NCBI GenBank assembly: GCA_002346745.1
Contig: DEAL01000008.1
Span: forward strand, 30,169 to 94,168
Direction: 5' to 3'
DNA: 64,000 nucleotides
DNA from: Candidatus Neomicrothrix sp. UBA2983
GTDB lineage: Bacteria > Actinomycetota > Acidimicrobiia > Acidimicrobiales > MedAcidi-G1
Part shown: piece by piece, positions 1-8,921 of the stretch
How the letters are laid out: each line of letters opens with the position of its first letter
Position numbering within the stretch: the stretch's first letter is position 1
The notes under the pieces: model-generated
Seen by the model: only the letters and a program-made list of their open reading frames with translations
Database searches by the model: none
What the model was told of the DNA's origin: nothing
Position numbers and translations under genes: made by a program

Positions 1-139
1 CGTCGATACCCAAGCCGATGGCGCCGCGGTGAGTCTTGAGTCGGGTGGCGAGGAGCTCTCCGGTCTCCGCCCACCCGTCGAAGGCGAAGAGTTCGCCGGC
101 TCCCAGGAACGCGGATGGGAGGCTTGCTGTGGACGGGAA

Positions 140-155
140 ATGATGGAAACATCAT
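140..155. promoter_or_regulatory. Inverted repeat just upstream of HTH gene
   Basis: ATGATG and CATCAT arms form a perfect 6-bp inverted repeat with a 4-nt GAAA spacer, ending 3 bp before the ATG of the small HTH protein. It could be an autoregulatory operator or an RNA hairpin over the start. The function is inferred from position only. Confidence 0.35.
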
Positions 156-158
156 GGA

Positions 159-392
159 ATGGTCGGAAACACCGCAAGTACACCATCGGGACCGGTGTGG
201 CTCAACACCAAGAGGGCGGCCGAGCGGCTGGGGATCACGCCTCGCACCCTCTATCGCCTTGTCGACGAGGGCCTCGTGGTCGGCTACAAGGTCGGGCGCG
301 TGATCCGCTTCCAGGAGGCCGACATCGAGGCGGCGCTGGAGGGTTTCAGGATCCGGCCAGGCGAGTTGCGGCACCTGTACCAGGAGAGTTGA
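159..392 (+). CDS. Excisionase/BldC-type helix-turn-helix DNA-binding protein
   Basis: This 77-residue protein is almost entirely one winged HTH of the MerR/excisionase type (residues about 14-60). The segment WLNTKRAAERLGI is followed by TPRTLYRLVDEGLV and a KVGRVIRF wing, then a helix EADIEAAL. Such single-domain proteins bind DNA as regulators (the BldC class) or act as recombination directionality factors. No integrase or phage gene lies nearby, so a regulatory role is more likely. An inverted repeat lies directly upstream. It is followed after 160 bp by sufD on the same strand, so a link to Fe-S assembly is possible but unproven. Confidence 0.8.
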   Translation: MVGNTASTPSGPVWLNTKRAAERLGITPRTLYRLVDEGLVVGYKVGRVIRFQEADIEAALEGFRIRPGELRHLYQES

Positions 393-552
393 TGCCGGGA
401 GGGTTGCGGCGCGGAACCGGTTCCCGGCCCCGCCGGCGGGGATTTCTCCTACGGCGGTAGGGTAAATCCGGCGCCGGCCCTCCACGGACCAGCCGGCGCC
501 CGGGCCCCGTGCCCGGCCCGCCCCCGGTCCGCCAGTATCCGCCCGAGGCCAC
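393..552. other. Intergenic region with two perfect palindromes
   Basis: This 160-bp gap between the HTH gene and sufD holds GGAACCGGTTCC at 413-424 and CCCCGCCGGCGGGG at 428-441, followed by a pyrimidine-rich stretch. Together they could terminate the HTH transcript or bind a regulator of the suf block. No reading frame with coding character is seen here. Confidence 0.35.
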
Positions 553-1830
553 GTGCCGAACCCGTTCACCCCCGAGAGTTCAGCCGCGCTGCCGGGCCCC
601 GAGTGGCTCCGCCAGCGGCGCGGCACCGTGCTGGCCGGCCTCGACGACGTGGAGCGTCCCGACGCCGACGAGGAGGTCTGGCGCTACTCGCGGATCGGCG
701 AACTCGACCTCTCGGCGTTCGCCCCGACGGCCGGTCCGCCCGCGTCGAGACCGGCCGCCGTCCCGGACCTCACCGCCGGTGCCGTGGCCGTCGTGACGGT
801 GTCCGACGGCTGGATCACCTCCGTCGAGGTCGACGGCGGGGCTCCCGACGGCCTGTTCGTCGGCCCGGTCGGCGAACTGCCCGACGGCGACGAACTCTAC
901 GGCGCCACGCTCGAGGAGCCCGTCGACCTCTTCGGCCACCTCAACCGGGCCTACGGACCGGAGCCGCTGGCCATCGTGGTCCCCGACGGCCTCCGGGTGG
1001 AGGGTCACGTCGTCGTTCATCTGCACGTGTCCGGCGAGGGGATCGCCGCCTTCCCGCGCCTGCTGGTCCGCTGCGGCGCCGACTCCGGCGTCACGGTGCT
1101 GGAGGTCCAGACCTCGGAGGACGTCGAGGCCCTCGTGGCGTCCGTCCTCGAGGCGACCGTCGGGCCGGCGGGGCGACTGCGCCACGCGGTGCTCCAGGAG
1201 CTCAGCCCCCGGGTCTGGCAACTGGGCCACCAGGAGGTCCACGTCCACCGGGACGCCGGCGTCGAGTTGTTCGCCGCCGGCCTCGGCGGTGACTACGCCC
1301 GCACGCGCACCGACTGCCGCCTGCTGGGACGGGGTGCCGAGGGGAGGATCACGGCCGCGTACTTCGGCGACCGCGAGCAGGCCCTCGACTACCGGACCTT
1401 CCAGGAGCACGCCGCCCCCGACACCAGCAGCGAACTGCTGTTCAAGGGGGCGCTCGACGGTTCGGCGCGCTCCGTGTACACGGGTCTCATACGGGTGCGC
1501 CCGGAGGCCGTGCGGACCCGCGCCGACCAGACCAACCGCAACATCAAGCTCTCGCCGGACGCCTGGGCCGAGAGCGTTCCCAACCTTGAGATCGAGACCG
1601 ACGACGTGATGTGCAGTCACGCCTCGACGGTCTCGCCGGTGGACGAGGACCAGCGCTTCTACCTCGAGAGCCGGGGCGTACCGACGGTCGTCGCCGAGCG
1701 GCTCCTCCTGGAGGGCTTCTTCGACGAGGTGCTCGAGGCCGCCCCGCTGCCCGCGCTGGCCGACCGCCTGGCGGCGGGCCTGCGAACCAAGCTGGACCGC
1801 CACGACACGCTGGCCGGGAGCGCGGCATGA
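553..1830 (+). CDS. sufD: Fe-S cluster assembly scaffold protein SufD
   Basis: SufD is a subunit of the cytosolic SufBCD scaffold that builds Fe-S clusters with sulfur from SufS. The 425-residue product has the family's beta-helix core and the C-terminal signature with LEIETDDV, CSHAST (Cys354, His356) and FYLESRGV. This is the SufD version; SufB usually has a different motif at the equivalent place. The start is a GTG with an AGG upstream, and the N-terminus reads like a normal SufD leader. The stop overlaps the next gene by 4 bp, placing it first in a sufD-Rieske-sufC unit. No sufB is present in the window. Confidence 0.88.
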   Translation: MPNPFTPESSAALPGPEWLRQRRGTVLAGLDDVERPDADEEVWRYSRIGELDLSAFAPTAGPPASRPAAVPDLTAGAVAVVTVSDGWITSVEVDGGAPDGLFVGPVGELPDGDELYGATLEEPVDLFGHLNRAYGPEPLAIVVPDGLRVEGHVVVHLHVSGEGIAAFPRLLVRCGADSGVTVLEVQTSEDVEALVASVLEATVGPAGRLRHAVLQELSPRVWQLGHQEVHVHRDAGVELFAAGLGGDYARTRTDCRLLGRGAEGRITAAYFGDREQALDYRTFQEHAAPDTSSELLFKGALDGSARSVYTGLIRVRPEAVRTRADQTNRNIKLSPDAWAESVPNLEIETDDVMCSHASTVSPVDEDQRFYLESRGVPTVVAERLLLEGFFDEVLEAAPLPALADRLAAGLRTKLDRHDTLAGSAA

Positions 1831-2177
1831 GCGGCGCCCAGAACAGCGGACACGCCCACCGGGTCTGTCGCCTCGAGGACCTTGCCGAGGCCACCGCCCG
1901 CCGGGTCGACGTCGACGGCGTCGCGGTGGCACTCGTCCGCCTGGGCGACACGGTCCACGCCATTGGTGACATCTGCTCCCACGAGGACGTGTCCCTCGCC
2001 GAGGGGCTCGTCGACGCGGACGAGTGTGCGCTCGAGTGCTGGCGGCACGGCAGCCTCTTCTCGCTCGAGACCGGCGAGGCGCTGACGCTGCCGGCCACCC
2101 GCCCGGTTCCGGTGTACGAGGTCGAGGTGGCGGACGGCGAGGTGTACGTGCGGCTCCCCGGCGAGGACTCGCCATGA
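1827..2177 (+). CDS. Rieske [2Fe-2S] ferredoxin-like protein
   Basis: A 116-residue single-domain Rieske protein of the non-heme dioxygenase ferredoxin type. The cluster ligands are C50-x-H52 (CSHED) and C71-x2-H74 (CWRH). It has no transmembrane segment, so it should be cytosolic. The ATG overlaps the sufD stop (ATGA) and its own stop overlaps the sufC start in the same way, so the three genes are translationally coupled. Rieske ferredoxins are often found inside actinobacterial suf operons, where an electron-donor role is suspected but not established. Confidence 0.9.
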   Translation: MSGAQNSGHAHRVCRLEDLAEATARRVDVDGVAVALVRLGDTVHAIGDICSHEDVSLAEGLVDADECALECWRHGSLFSLETGEALTLPATRPVPVYEVEVADGEVYVRLPGEDSP

Positions 2178-3001
2178 GCGGCAGCGAACGCGTGCTGCGG
2201 ATCGAGGGCCTGCGGGCATGCGTCGGCGACGTCGAGATCCTGAACGGAATCGATCTCGAGGTGCGCCCCGGTGAGGTCCACGCGGTCATGGGTCCGAACG
2301 GCTCGGGCAAGTCGACCCTCTCTCACGTCCTGATGGGGCGCCCCGGCTACACGGTGACCGGTGGAACGGCCACCATCGACGGCGTCGACCTGCTGGGCCT
2401 GGCGACGTGGGAACGTGCGCAGGCTGGACTCTTCCTGTGCCTGCAGCACCCCACCGAGGTGCCGGGCGTCAGCCTCGACGCACTGCTGGCCGAGGCGGCC
2501 CGGGCCGGGGGACGAGACGTCGTCGCCGTCCACGACGCCCTGCGGACCGAGGCCGGGCGGCTCGGCATCGACGAGCGCTTTCTCGACCGTCCCCTGAACG
2601 TCGACCTGTCCGGCGGCGAGAAGAAGCGCAACGAGACCCTCCAACTCGGAGCGCTCGGCGCGCGCTACGCGGTCCTCGACGAGATCGACTCGGGCCTCGA
2701 CGTGGACGCGCTCGCCACCGTGTCGCGGCGCATCCAGGAGGCCACGGATGAGGACGGCCTGGGCGTCCTGGCGATCACCCACTTCAGCCGCCTCCTCGAG
2801 GTGCTCGAGCCGGATCGGGTCCACGTGCTGGCGCACGGCACCATCGCGGCCTCCGGTGGCCCGGAGCTGGTCGATCGGCTGGAGGCCGAGGGGTATGGCG
2901 GGGTGCTCGGTGACGCCGCGGCCGACGAGCCCGAGACCTCGGTCGGCCTGCCGCACGCCGCCGACTTCGGCGAGGACCCGTTCGCGGATCCGTTGGCCTG
3001 A
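2174..3001 (+). CDS. sufC: Fe-S assembly ATPase SufC (copy 1)
   Basis: SufC is the ABC-type ATPase that drives the SufBCD scaffold. The 275-residue product has Walker A GPNGSGKST (about residues 39-47), the SufC-specific signature LSGGEKKRNE, Walker B with YAVLDEIDSGLD, and the switch His in AITHFSR. The ATG at 2174 overlaps the Rieske stop. The C-terminal 25 residues (ADEPETSVGLPHAADF and onward) form an acidic extension that copy 2 lacks. A second sufC lies at 5091-5882 on the other strand, so the two may serve different complexes. Confidence 0.92.
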   Translation: MSGSERVLRIEGLRACVGDVEILNGIDLEVRPGEVHAVMGPNGSGKSTLSHVLMGRPGYTVTGGTATIDGVDLLGLATWERAQAGLFLCLQHPTEVPGVSLDALLAEAARAGGRDVVAVHDALRTEAGRLGIDERFLDRPLNVDLSGGEKKRNETLQLGALGARYAVLDEIDSGLDVDALATVSRRIQEATDEDGLGVLAITHFSRLLEVLEPDRVHVLAHGTIAASGGPELVDRLEAEGYGGVLGDAAADEPETSVGLPHAADFGEDPFADPLA

Positions 3002-3015
3002 GCGACGGTCCCACG

Positions 3016-3333
3016 ATGCCCCCGAACCGGCTCACCGACGAGGAGCTCGAAACGCTCTCCACGCGACTCCCGGAGTGGACCAGCGACGGCACCACGTTGT
3101 CTCGCGAGTTCCGGTTCGCCGACTTCGCGGCGGCCTTCGGGTTCATGTCGGAGGTCGCCGAGATCGCCGAGTCGTTGGACCACCATCCCGACTGGTCGAA
3201 CTCGTGGAACCGGGTGGCGGTCTCGCTGACGACGCACAGCGCCGGCGGGCTCACCCTCCTCGACCTCGCCCTCGCCGAGGCGATGGACGAACTGGCGGGT
3301 CGGGTCCCGGGCGGGCCGACCCCGGACGCCTAG
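3016..3333 (+). CDS. 4a-hydroxytetrahydrobiopterin dehydratase (PCD/DCoH)
   Basis: This 105-residue protein matches pterin-4a-carbinolamine dehydratase, which dehydrates hydroxylated pterins after aromatic amino-acid hydroxylase turnover. The catalytic motif is LDHHPDWSN (His56, His57, Trp60), with a conserved downstream LTTHSAGGLT. It starts 14 bp after sufC and is probably co-transcribed. Its TAG stop overlaps by 4 bp the stop of sufU on the opposite strand, so the two suf blocks meet tail to tail. No aromatic amino-acid hydroxylase is visible in the window, so its partner is unknown. Confidence 0.9.
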   Translation: MPPNRLTDEELETLSTRLPEWTSDGTTLSREFRFADFAAAFGFMSEVAEIAESLDHHPDWSNSWNRVAVSLTTHSAGGLTLLDLALAEAMDELAGRVPGGPTPDA

Positions 3334-3803
3334 GCGGGGGAGTCCACTTCGGCGAGGGCCTGGTCGAAGGTGTTCCACCCGAGGGTGGCGCACTTGATCC
3401 GGACCGGGAACTTCACGACGCCGCGGAGCGCCTCGAGGTCGCCCAGGCCGCTGGGCGTGGAGGCGTCGGCCGGGTCGGCGTCGGCCCCGAGGCCGTGTTC
3501 GTGGATGGACATCATCTGCTTGAACGAGCGCAGTACGTCCCGGGCCTCGTCGACCGTCTTGCCGACCACGGCGGTGGTCATCATCGACGCCGACGACTGG
3601 CTGATCGAGCAGCCCTGGCCGCCGATGCGGATGTCGGTGATCGTGTCGCCGTCGACGACGACGTAGACCTTGACCTCGTCGCCGCACAGCGGATTGAAGC
3701 CCTCGGCGACGACCGCCGGCGGGGTCTCGAGCTCGCCACGGTTCCGGGGATTCCGGTAGTGGTCGAGGATGATCTCTCGGTAGAGGTCTTCGAGGCCGGG
3801 CAT
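3330..3803 (-). CDS. sufU: Fe-S assembly sulfur-transfer protein SufU
   Basis: SufU is the zinc-dependent sulfurtransferase that takes persulfide from SufS. The 157-residue product shows the ligands C40, D42, C65 and C138 (contexts NPLCGDE, GQGCSIS, IKCATLGW), and the insertion between the second and third Cys that separates SufU from IscU. The ATG at 3803 is chosen because MPGLEDLYREIILDHY is the standard SufU beginning; the open frame upstream is not conserved-looking. It lies 49 bp after sufS in the order sufC-sufS-sufU. Confidence 0.93.
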   Translation of the reverse strand: MPGLEDLYREIILDHYRNPRNRGELETPPAVVAEGFNPLCGDEVKVYVVVDGDTITDIRIGGQGCSISQSSASMMTTAVVGKTVDEARDVLRSFKQMMSIHEHGLGADADPADASTPSGLGDLEALRGVVKFPVRIKCATLGWNTFDQALAEVDSPA

Positions 3804-3852
3804 CGGGGGTGCTTTCTGGTCGGGAGGATCGAGGGAGTGCGGGTGCCAGCGG

Positions 3853-5090
3853 CTAGAACGCGAAGAAGCGGGCGGCTTCGTCGAGGGCGTCGGCGAGGGC
3901 GTCCACGTCGGACTCGTCGTTGTAGAGGTAGAGCGAGGCACGGGCGGTGGCCGTCACGCCGAGTTCGCGCATCAGCGGCTTGGCGCAGTGGTGGCCGGCC
4001 CGCACGCAGACGCCGTGCTGGTCCAGCACCTGGCTCAGGTCGTGGGCGTGGATCTCGCCGAGGCACATCGACAGCGTGCCACCGCGGTCGGTCGTGTCGG
4101 CAGGTCCGTGGATGACGAGGTCGTCGTCGAAGCGGTCGCCGAGCGTTCGCAGTGCGTAGGCCGTGAGGTCCACCTCGTGGGCGGCGACGGCATCCATGCC
4201 CAACTGCTCGAGGTAGTCGACGGCGGCACCGAGGCCGATCATCTCGGCGATGGGCGGTGTGCCGGCCTCGAAGCGCCACGGCACCTCGTTGGGTGTGAAG
4301 CCGTCACGACGGACGTCGAGGATCATCTCCCCGCCGCCGAGGAAGGGCGGCATGGCATCGAGCAGTTCGCGTCGACCCCAGAGCACGCCGATGCCCGTCG
4401 GTCCGCACATCTTGTGGCCGGTGAAGGCGAGGAAGTCGCAGCCCAGATCGGCCACGTCGGTGGCCCGGTGCGGGACGTACTGGCTGGCGTCCACGAGGCA
4501 GAGGGCGCCGACCGAATGGGCGGCGTCGGCGAGTCGCCGCACGGGCGGCAGGTCGCCGGTGACGTTCGAGGCGGCGGTGACGGCGACCAGCCGCACGCCC
4601 TCGAGCAGGTGGTCGAGGGCGCCGAGGTTCAGCCGCCCGTCGTCGGTGGTGGGGATCCAGCGCACCTCGATCCCGCGTTCGGCGGCCAACTGGTGCCAGG
4701 GGACGATGTTGGCGTGGTGCTCGAGCAGGCTGACGAGCACCACGTCGCCCTCGGCCAGGTTGGAGCGCCCCCAGGCGTGGGCAACCAGGTTTACTGCCTC
4801 GGTGGCGTTCTTGGTGAAGACGACCTCGTGCTCGTCGGTGGCGCCGATGAAGCGGGCGACCGAGCGGCGGGCGTCCTCGGAGGCCGTCGTGGCCCGCTCG
4901 GCGATGTGGTAGGCGCCCCGGTGGACGTTGGCGTTGATCTCCTCGTAGTAGCGGTCCATGGCATCGAGGACGGCCCGGGGCTTCTGGGAGGTGGCGCCGG
5001 AGTCGAGGTAGACGATCGGGGTGCCGTGGACCTCGCGCGCCAGGAGCGGGAAGTCGGCCTTGACGGCAGCGGCGTCGAGCGTGGCGGTGC

Positions 5091-5094
<4 letters not shown>
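3853..5094 (-). CDS. sufS: Cysteine desulfurase SufS
   Basis: SufS is a PLP enzyme that removes sulfur from cysteine as an enzyme persulfide for Fe-S synthesis. The 413-residue product is full length. The PLP lysine is K228 in FTGHKMCGP, and the persulfide cysteine is C370 in the short loop RAGHHCAKP that marks group II desulfurases, which need SufU or SufE. Its start overlaps the upstream sufC stop by 4 bp, and sufU follows, matching the enzyme's expected partner. Confidence 0.95.
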
Positions 5095-5882
<788 letters not shown>

Positions 5883-5909
5883 GCCCCGAAGTCTAGGGAG
5901 CAGGGGGGA

Positions 5910-5933
5910 TTAGCACTATGGGGATAGTGGTAA
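5910..5933. promoter_or_regulatory. Candidate operator of the sufC-sufS-sufU unit
   Basis: A 24-bp near-perfect palindrome has core arms CACTAT and ATAGTG around GGGG (5914-5929), extended by TTA/TAA at the ends with one mismatch. It lies 28-51 bp upstream of the sufC start, where a repressor would block transcription. SufR-type regulators of suf operons are known to bind inverted repeats of comparable size; assignment to SufR or an Rrf2-type regulator is inference. Confidence 0.5.
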
Positions 5934-5976
5934 TGGCGGAGGGGCCGAACCGCCCGGCATCAGGCGCGACGCCGAA

Positions 5977-6402
5977 TCAGGAAGCAGCGAGCAGGCTCTG
6001 CTTCCAGGAGCGGAAGCGGTCGTGGGTGGCGCCGTCGGCGCCGGTGCCGGTTCCCGTGCCGTCGGGGAACAGGCGGAACGTCACGGAGACGTCGAGGTCG
6101 CCGGCCAGGACCGCCACGTAGCGGGCGTCGGCCCCCTTGGCCGGGCCGGCCCGCCACAGCAGCCAGTCGCCGAGGCGCCGCTTGTAGGCGATGCGGGGAG
6201 GCTCGCCGCCGGGAGGCGCCAGGTCGTCGGCGGAGCGGAGCAGCGCCTCGGGTGCCTCGACCCAGGCCTCGGCCGGGACGTTGCGGTCGCGGATCGGCGT
6301 CGGCGGCAGGTCGGCCGTGTGGACCGGCGTGTCGTCGAAGGGGCGCAGGTCGGCAGGCAGCGGCGGGGTGTCGGGCCGACCGACGTCGTCCGGGTGGCTC
6401 AC
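5977..6402 (-). CDS. Conserved-looking hypothetical protein downstream of MBL hydrolase
   Basis: This 141-residue protein is not recognised. It is soluble, with a Pro/Asp-rich first half and a more ordered second half (PPRIAYKRRLGDWLLWRAG, then a beta-like segment DARYVAVLAGDLDVSVTFRLF) ending near RFRSWKQSLL. The GTG start overlaps the TGA of the MBL gene (GTGA), so the pair is translationally coupled. Codon use is like its neighbours. The C-terminal motif suggests a small substrate- or partner-binding domain linked to the hydrolase, but no function is assigned. Confidence 0.7.
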   Translation of the reverse strand: MSHPDDVGRPDTPPLPADLRPFDDTPVHTADLPPTPIRDRNVPAEAWVEAPEALLRSADDLAPPGGEPPRIAYKRRLGDWLLWRAGPAKGADARYVAVLAGDLDVSVTFRLFPDGTGTGTGADGATHDRFRSWKQSLLAAS

Positions 6403-7091
6403 CAGCCGCGTGCCACCCACTCGTCGAGGTTCGGCGACTCGTTGCCGATCAGGGTGTCGCCGCCGTGGCCCGGCAACACGATCGTGTCGGCGGGCAGGGC
6501 GGCGAAGAGTCGCCGGTCGACGGAGCCGATCAGCGTCTCGAAGTCGCCGCCCTCGAAGTGCGTGGCGCCCACCCCGCCGGGGAACAGGGTGTCGCCCACG
6601 AACACGATCGGGGCGTCCTCGAGGCGGAAGCAGATCGAGCCCGGCGTGTGGCCGGGCGTGCAGATCGTGTGGAGCCGAAGGCGGCCGACCTCGATCACCG
6701 ACTCGTCCTCGAGCAGGTAGTCGTAGGCGTCCAGCATCGAGGCGTCCTCGGCGGTGACGCCGACCTCGTAGCCGGCCTCCCGGACGGCGGGCACGGCACC
6801 GATGTGGTCCCAGTGGCCGTGGGTCTCGAGCACGGTGCGCACGTCCAGGGACCGGCACATCTCGAGCAGCTTGTCGTGCTCGTTGGCGGCGTCGATCAGG
6901 ACCGCCTCGCCGGTCTCGCGGCACCGCAGCACGAAGACGTTGTTGTCCCAGTCGCCGACCACGATCCGGTGGATCTCGGCCTGGCTGTCGCACCAGTGCA
7001 GCGAGACGCCGGGCACGCCGGTGCCGGGATGGTCGTCGTGGCCGCAGGCGTGGTGCTCGCCGGTGGGGGCGGGAGGGGGCGTGTCGCTCAT
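6399..7091 (-). CDS. MBL-fold metallo-hydrolase
   Basis: A glyoxalase II/beta-lactamase-fold hydrolase with the dinuclear metal motif THGHWDH (HxHxDH), a later CTPGHTPGS histidine, FVGDTLFPGG (bridging Asp) and LPGHGG. The proposed product has 230 residues from the ATG at 7091; an in-frame ATG at 7130 would add 13. The 7091 start is preferred because it leaves the AGATTCGGG direct repeats at 7108-7126 in the promoter. The substrate is unknown; hydroxyacyl-thiol hydrolysis is typical for this group. It is coupled to the hypothetical gene downstream. Confidence 0.82.
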   Translation of the reverse strand: MSDTPPPAPTGEHHACGHDDHPGTGVPGVSLHWCDSQAEIHRIVVGDWDNNVFVLRCRETGEAVLIDAANEHDKLLEMCRSLDVRTVLETHGHWDHIGAVPAVREAGYEVGVTAEDASMLDAYDYLLEDESVIEVGRLRLHTICTPGHTPGSICFRLEDAPIVFVGDTLFPGGVGATHFEGGDFETLIGSVDRRLFAALPADTIVLPGHGGDTLIGNESPNLDEWVARGW

Positions 7092-7107
7092 GGGGGAATC
7101 ATGGCGC

Positions 7108-7126
7108 AGATTCGGGGAGATTCGGG
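7108..7126. promoter_or_regulatory. Direct repeat AGATTCGGG x2 between divergent genes
   Basis: Two identical 9-bp copies (7108-7116 and 7118-7126) are spaced 10 bp apart, one helical turn, between the MBL gene and the divergent acyl-CoA dehydrogenase. This spacing suits cooperative binding of a regulator to one DNA face. No regulator is identified. Confidence 0.3.
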
Positions 7127-7245
7127 ACATGCGGGAAATGCGACCCCTCCACGACCCTGCCCCGGTGTGGAGGCGCTGGTTACCCGCTGGTAGAAACGGG
7201 TCCGCCGCAGCGGCCGCCGGGCCGAACTCGAGACGGGAGCACCAC

Positions 7246-8361
7246 GTGAACTTCGCCTTCAGCGAGGAACAGGAGCAGTTGCGCGACTTCGTCCGCCAGT
7301 TCCTCGAGAACTACTCGTCGGAGACGACGGTCCGCGAGTTGATGGAGACCGACCAGGGCTACGACCCCGACACCTGGTCGATGATGGCCGAGCAGCTGGG
7401 CCTCCAGAGCCTCATCATCCCCGAGGAGCACGGCGGCCAGGGCTTCGGCTACGTCGAACTCATCGTCGTGCTCGAGGAGATGGGCCGGGTGCTCCTGTGC
7501 GCCCCGTTCTTCTCGACGGTCGTGCTGGCCGCCAACACCCTCATCCACGCCGGCGACGACGATGCCGCCGCCCGGGTCCTGCCCGGCGTCGCCTCCGGCG
7601 AGACCATCGCCACCCTGGCCTTCACCGAGGAGAGCGGCCGCTGGGACGAGGGTGGCATCACCATGGAGGCCGCCGCCGACGGCGACGGCTGGACCCTCAG
7701 CGGCACCAAGACGTACGTCCTCGACGGCCACCTCGCCGACGTCGTCCTCGTGGCGGCACGCACCCCTGGCGGCGTCTCGTTGTTCGAGGTCGCCGGCGAC
7801 GCCGACGGCCTCACCCGCACCGCACTGGCCACCATGGACCTCACCCGCAAGCAGGCCCGCCTCGACTTCGACGGTGTGTCCGCCACACTGGTCGGCACCG
7901 AGGGTGGCGCCTGGCCCGTCATCGAGCGGGTGCTCGACCTGGCCGCCGTGGCGCTGGCTGCAGAGCAGGTCGGCGGGGCGCAGGTCTGCCTCGATACGGC
8001 CGTCCAGTACGCCAAGGACCGCATCCAGTTCGGCCGGCCCATCGGCTCCTTCCAGGCCATCAAGCACAAGTGCGCCGACATGCTGCTCGAGGTCGAGTCG
8101 GCGAAGTCTGCGGCGTACTACGCCGGCTGGTGCGCGGCCGAACTCAACGACGAGCTGCCGTCGGTGGCGTCGCTGGCCAAGGCCTACTGCTCGGAGGCCT
8201 ACTTCCACACGACCGCCGAGAACATCCAGATCCACGGCGGCATCGGCTTCACGTGGGAGCACCCGGCCCACCTGTACTTCAAGCGGGCCAAGAGCTCCGA
8301 GTTGCTGTTCGGCGACCCCACCTACCACCGCGAGCTGCTCGCCCAGCGCATCGGGATCTGA
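7246..8361 (+). CDS. Acyl-CoA dehydrogenase family protein
   Basis: This 371-residue flavoprotein of the acyl-CoA dehydrogenase fold oxidises acyl-CoA thioesters at the alpha-beta bond. It has the N-terminal helical domain starting NFAFSEEQEQLRDFVR, a middle beta domain (TLAFTEESGRW), and the C-terminal segment with RIQFGRPIGSFQAIKHKCADM and IQIHGGIGFTWEHPAHLYFKR. The GTG start is preceded by a GGGAG ribosome site and matches the family N-terminus. It is monocistronic. At the usual catalytic Glu region the chain reads IGFTWEHP, a variant seen in short-chain and steroid-type ACADs, so the substrate is uncertain. Confidence 0.9.
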   Translation: MNFAFSEEQEQLRDFVRQFLENYSSETTVRELMETDQGYDPDTWSMMAEQLGLQSLIIPEEHGGQGFGYVELIVVLEEMGRVLLCAPFFSTVVLAANTLIHAGDDDAAARVLPGVASGETIATLAFTEESGRWDEGGITMEAAADGDGWTLSGTKTYVLDGHLADVVLVAARTPGGVSLFEVAGDADGLTRTALATMDLTRKQARLDFDGVSATLVGTEGGAWPVIERVLDLAAVALAAEQVGGAQVCLDTAVQYAKDRIQFGRPIGSFQAIKHKCADMLLEVESAKSAAYYAGWCAAELNDELPSVASLAKAYCSEAYFHTTAENIQIHGGIGFTWEHPAHLYFKRAKSSELLFGDPTYHRELLAQRIGI

Positions 8362-8447
8362 GCGGCTCGGGCACGTCGATCCGGGGACCGTGACCTGATT
8401 CCCGGGGGAGCGCCCGACTGGCGTTCGCCACCTGTAACACTGCACCC

Positions 8448-8921
8448 ATGATCTGGCTGCTCGCCGCGCTCGGCGCGCTCCTTGTGGTGGCCGTTGGCCT
8501 GCTGGCCGTGGGTGGCGCCGTGCGGCGCACCGAGGTCGACCTGCCGCCCGTCGTGTTCGAGGTCCACGACGCCGTCGACTGGATCGCCGAGCGCCTCCCG
8601 GAGGAGGCGGCATCACGGCTCACACCCGGCGACGTCGTCCGGGTGGTCGGCTGGTGGCTGGAGTTCGTCGGCGACGCCGGCCTCGCCAGCAGGCACGGGC
8701 AGGAACTGGGCGGCAGCGACGCCGCCGCCGACGGGGCCACCGCCGAGCAGGACGCCGCCGTCGACCACGTCGTGGCCCGAGCCCTCGAGGTGCCCGACGA
8801 CGAGGGTGGGCCGCTCGACGCCGTGGCGGTCGTCGTCGTGCTCGACCTGCTGGTCGTCTACCTCACGGAACTGGGCGCCATCGGCGCCGAGGCGCAGGCC
8901 GGCGGGGAGGTGGGCGCATGA
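8448..8921 (+). CDS. Membrane-anchored hypothetical protein
   Basis: This 157-residue protein has one N-terminal transmembrane segment (residues about 2-24, [20 protein letters not shown]) and a soluble Asp/Glu/Ala-rich domain. A second hydrophobic stretch lies near residues 123-140 ([17 protein letters not shown]). It is not recognised as a named family. A NANNNT hexamer (AACACT, 8436-8441) sits 6 nt before the ATG, suggesting a leaderless transcript. Its stop overlaps the start of the GDP-fucose synthase gene, so the two are coupled. Confidence 0.7.
   Translation: MIWLLAALGALLVVAVGLLAVGGAVRRTEVDLPPVVFEVHDAVDWIAERLPEEAASRLTPGDVVRVVGWWLEFVGDAGLASRHGQELGGSDAAADGATAEQDAAVDHVVARALEVPDDEGGPLDAVAVVVVLDLLVVYLTELGAIGAEAQAGGEVGA

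Noticed and set aside
553..1830. Reading the first scaffold gene as sufB
   Set aside because: The C-terminal CSHAST and FYLESRGV pattern and 425-residue length fit SufD.
580..2310. 576-residue minus frame over sufD and the Rieske gene
   Set aside because: Composition is Arg/Pro/Gly-rich and motif-free, and it is covered by two well-supported plus-strand genes.
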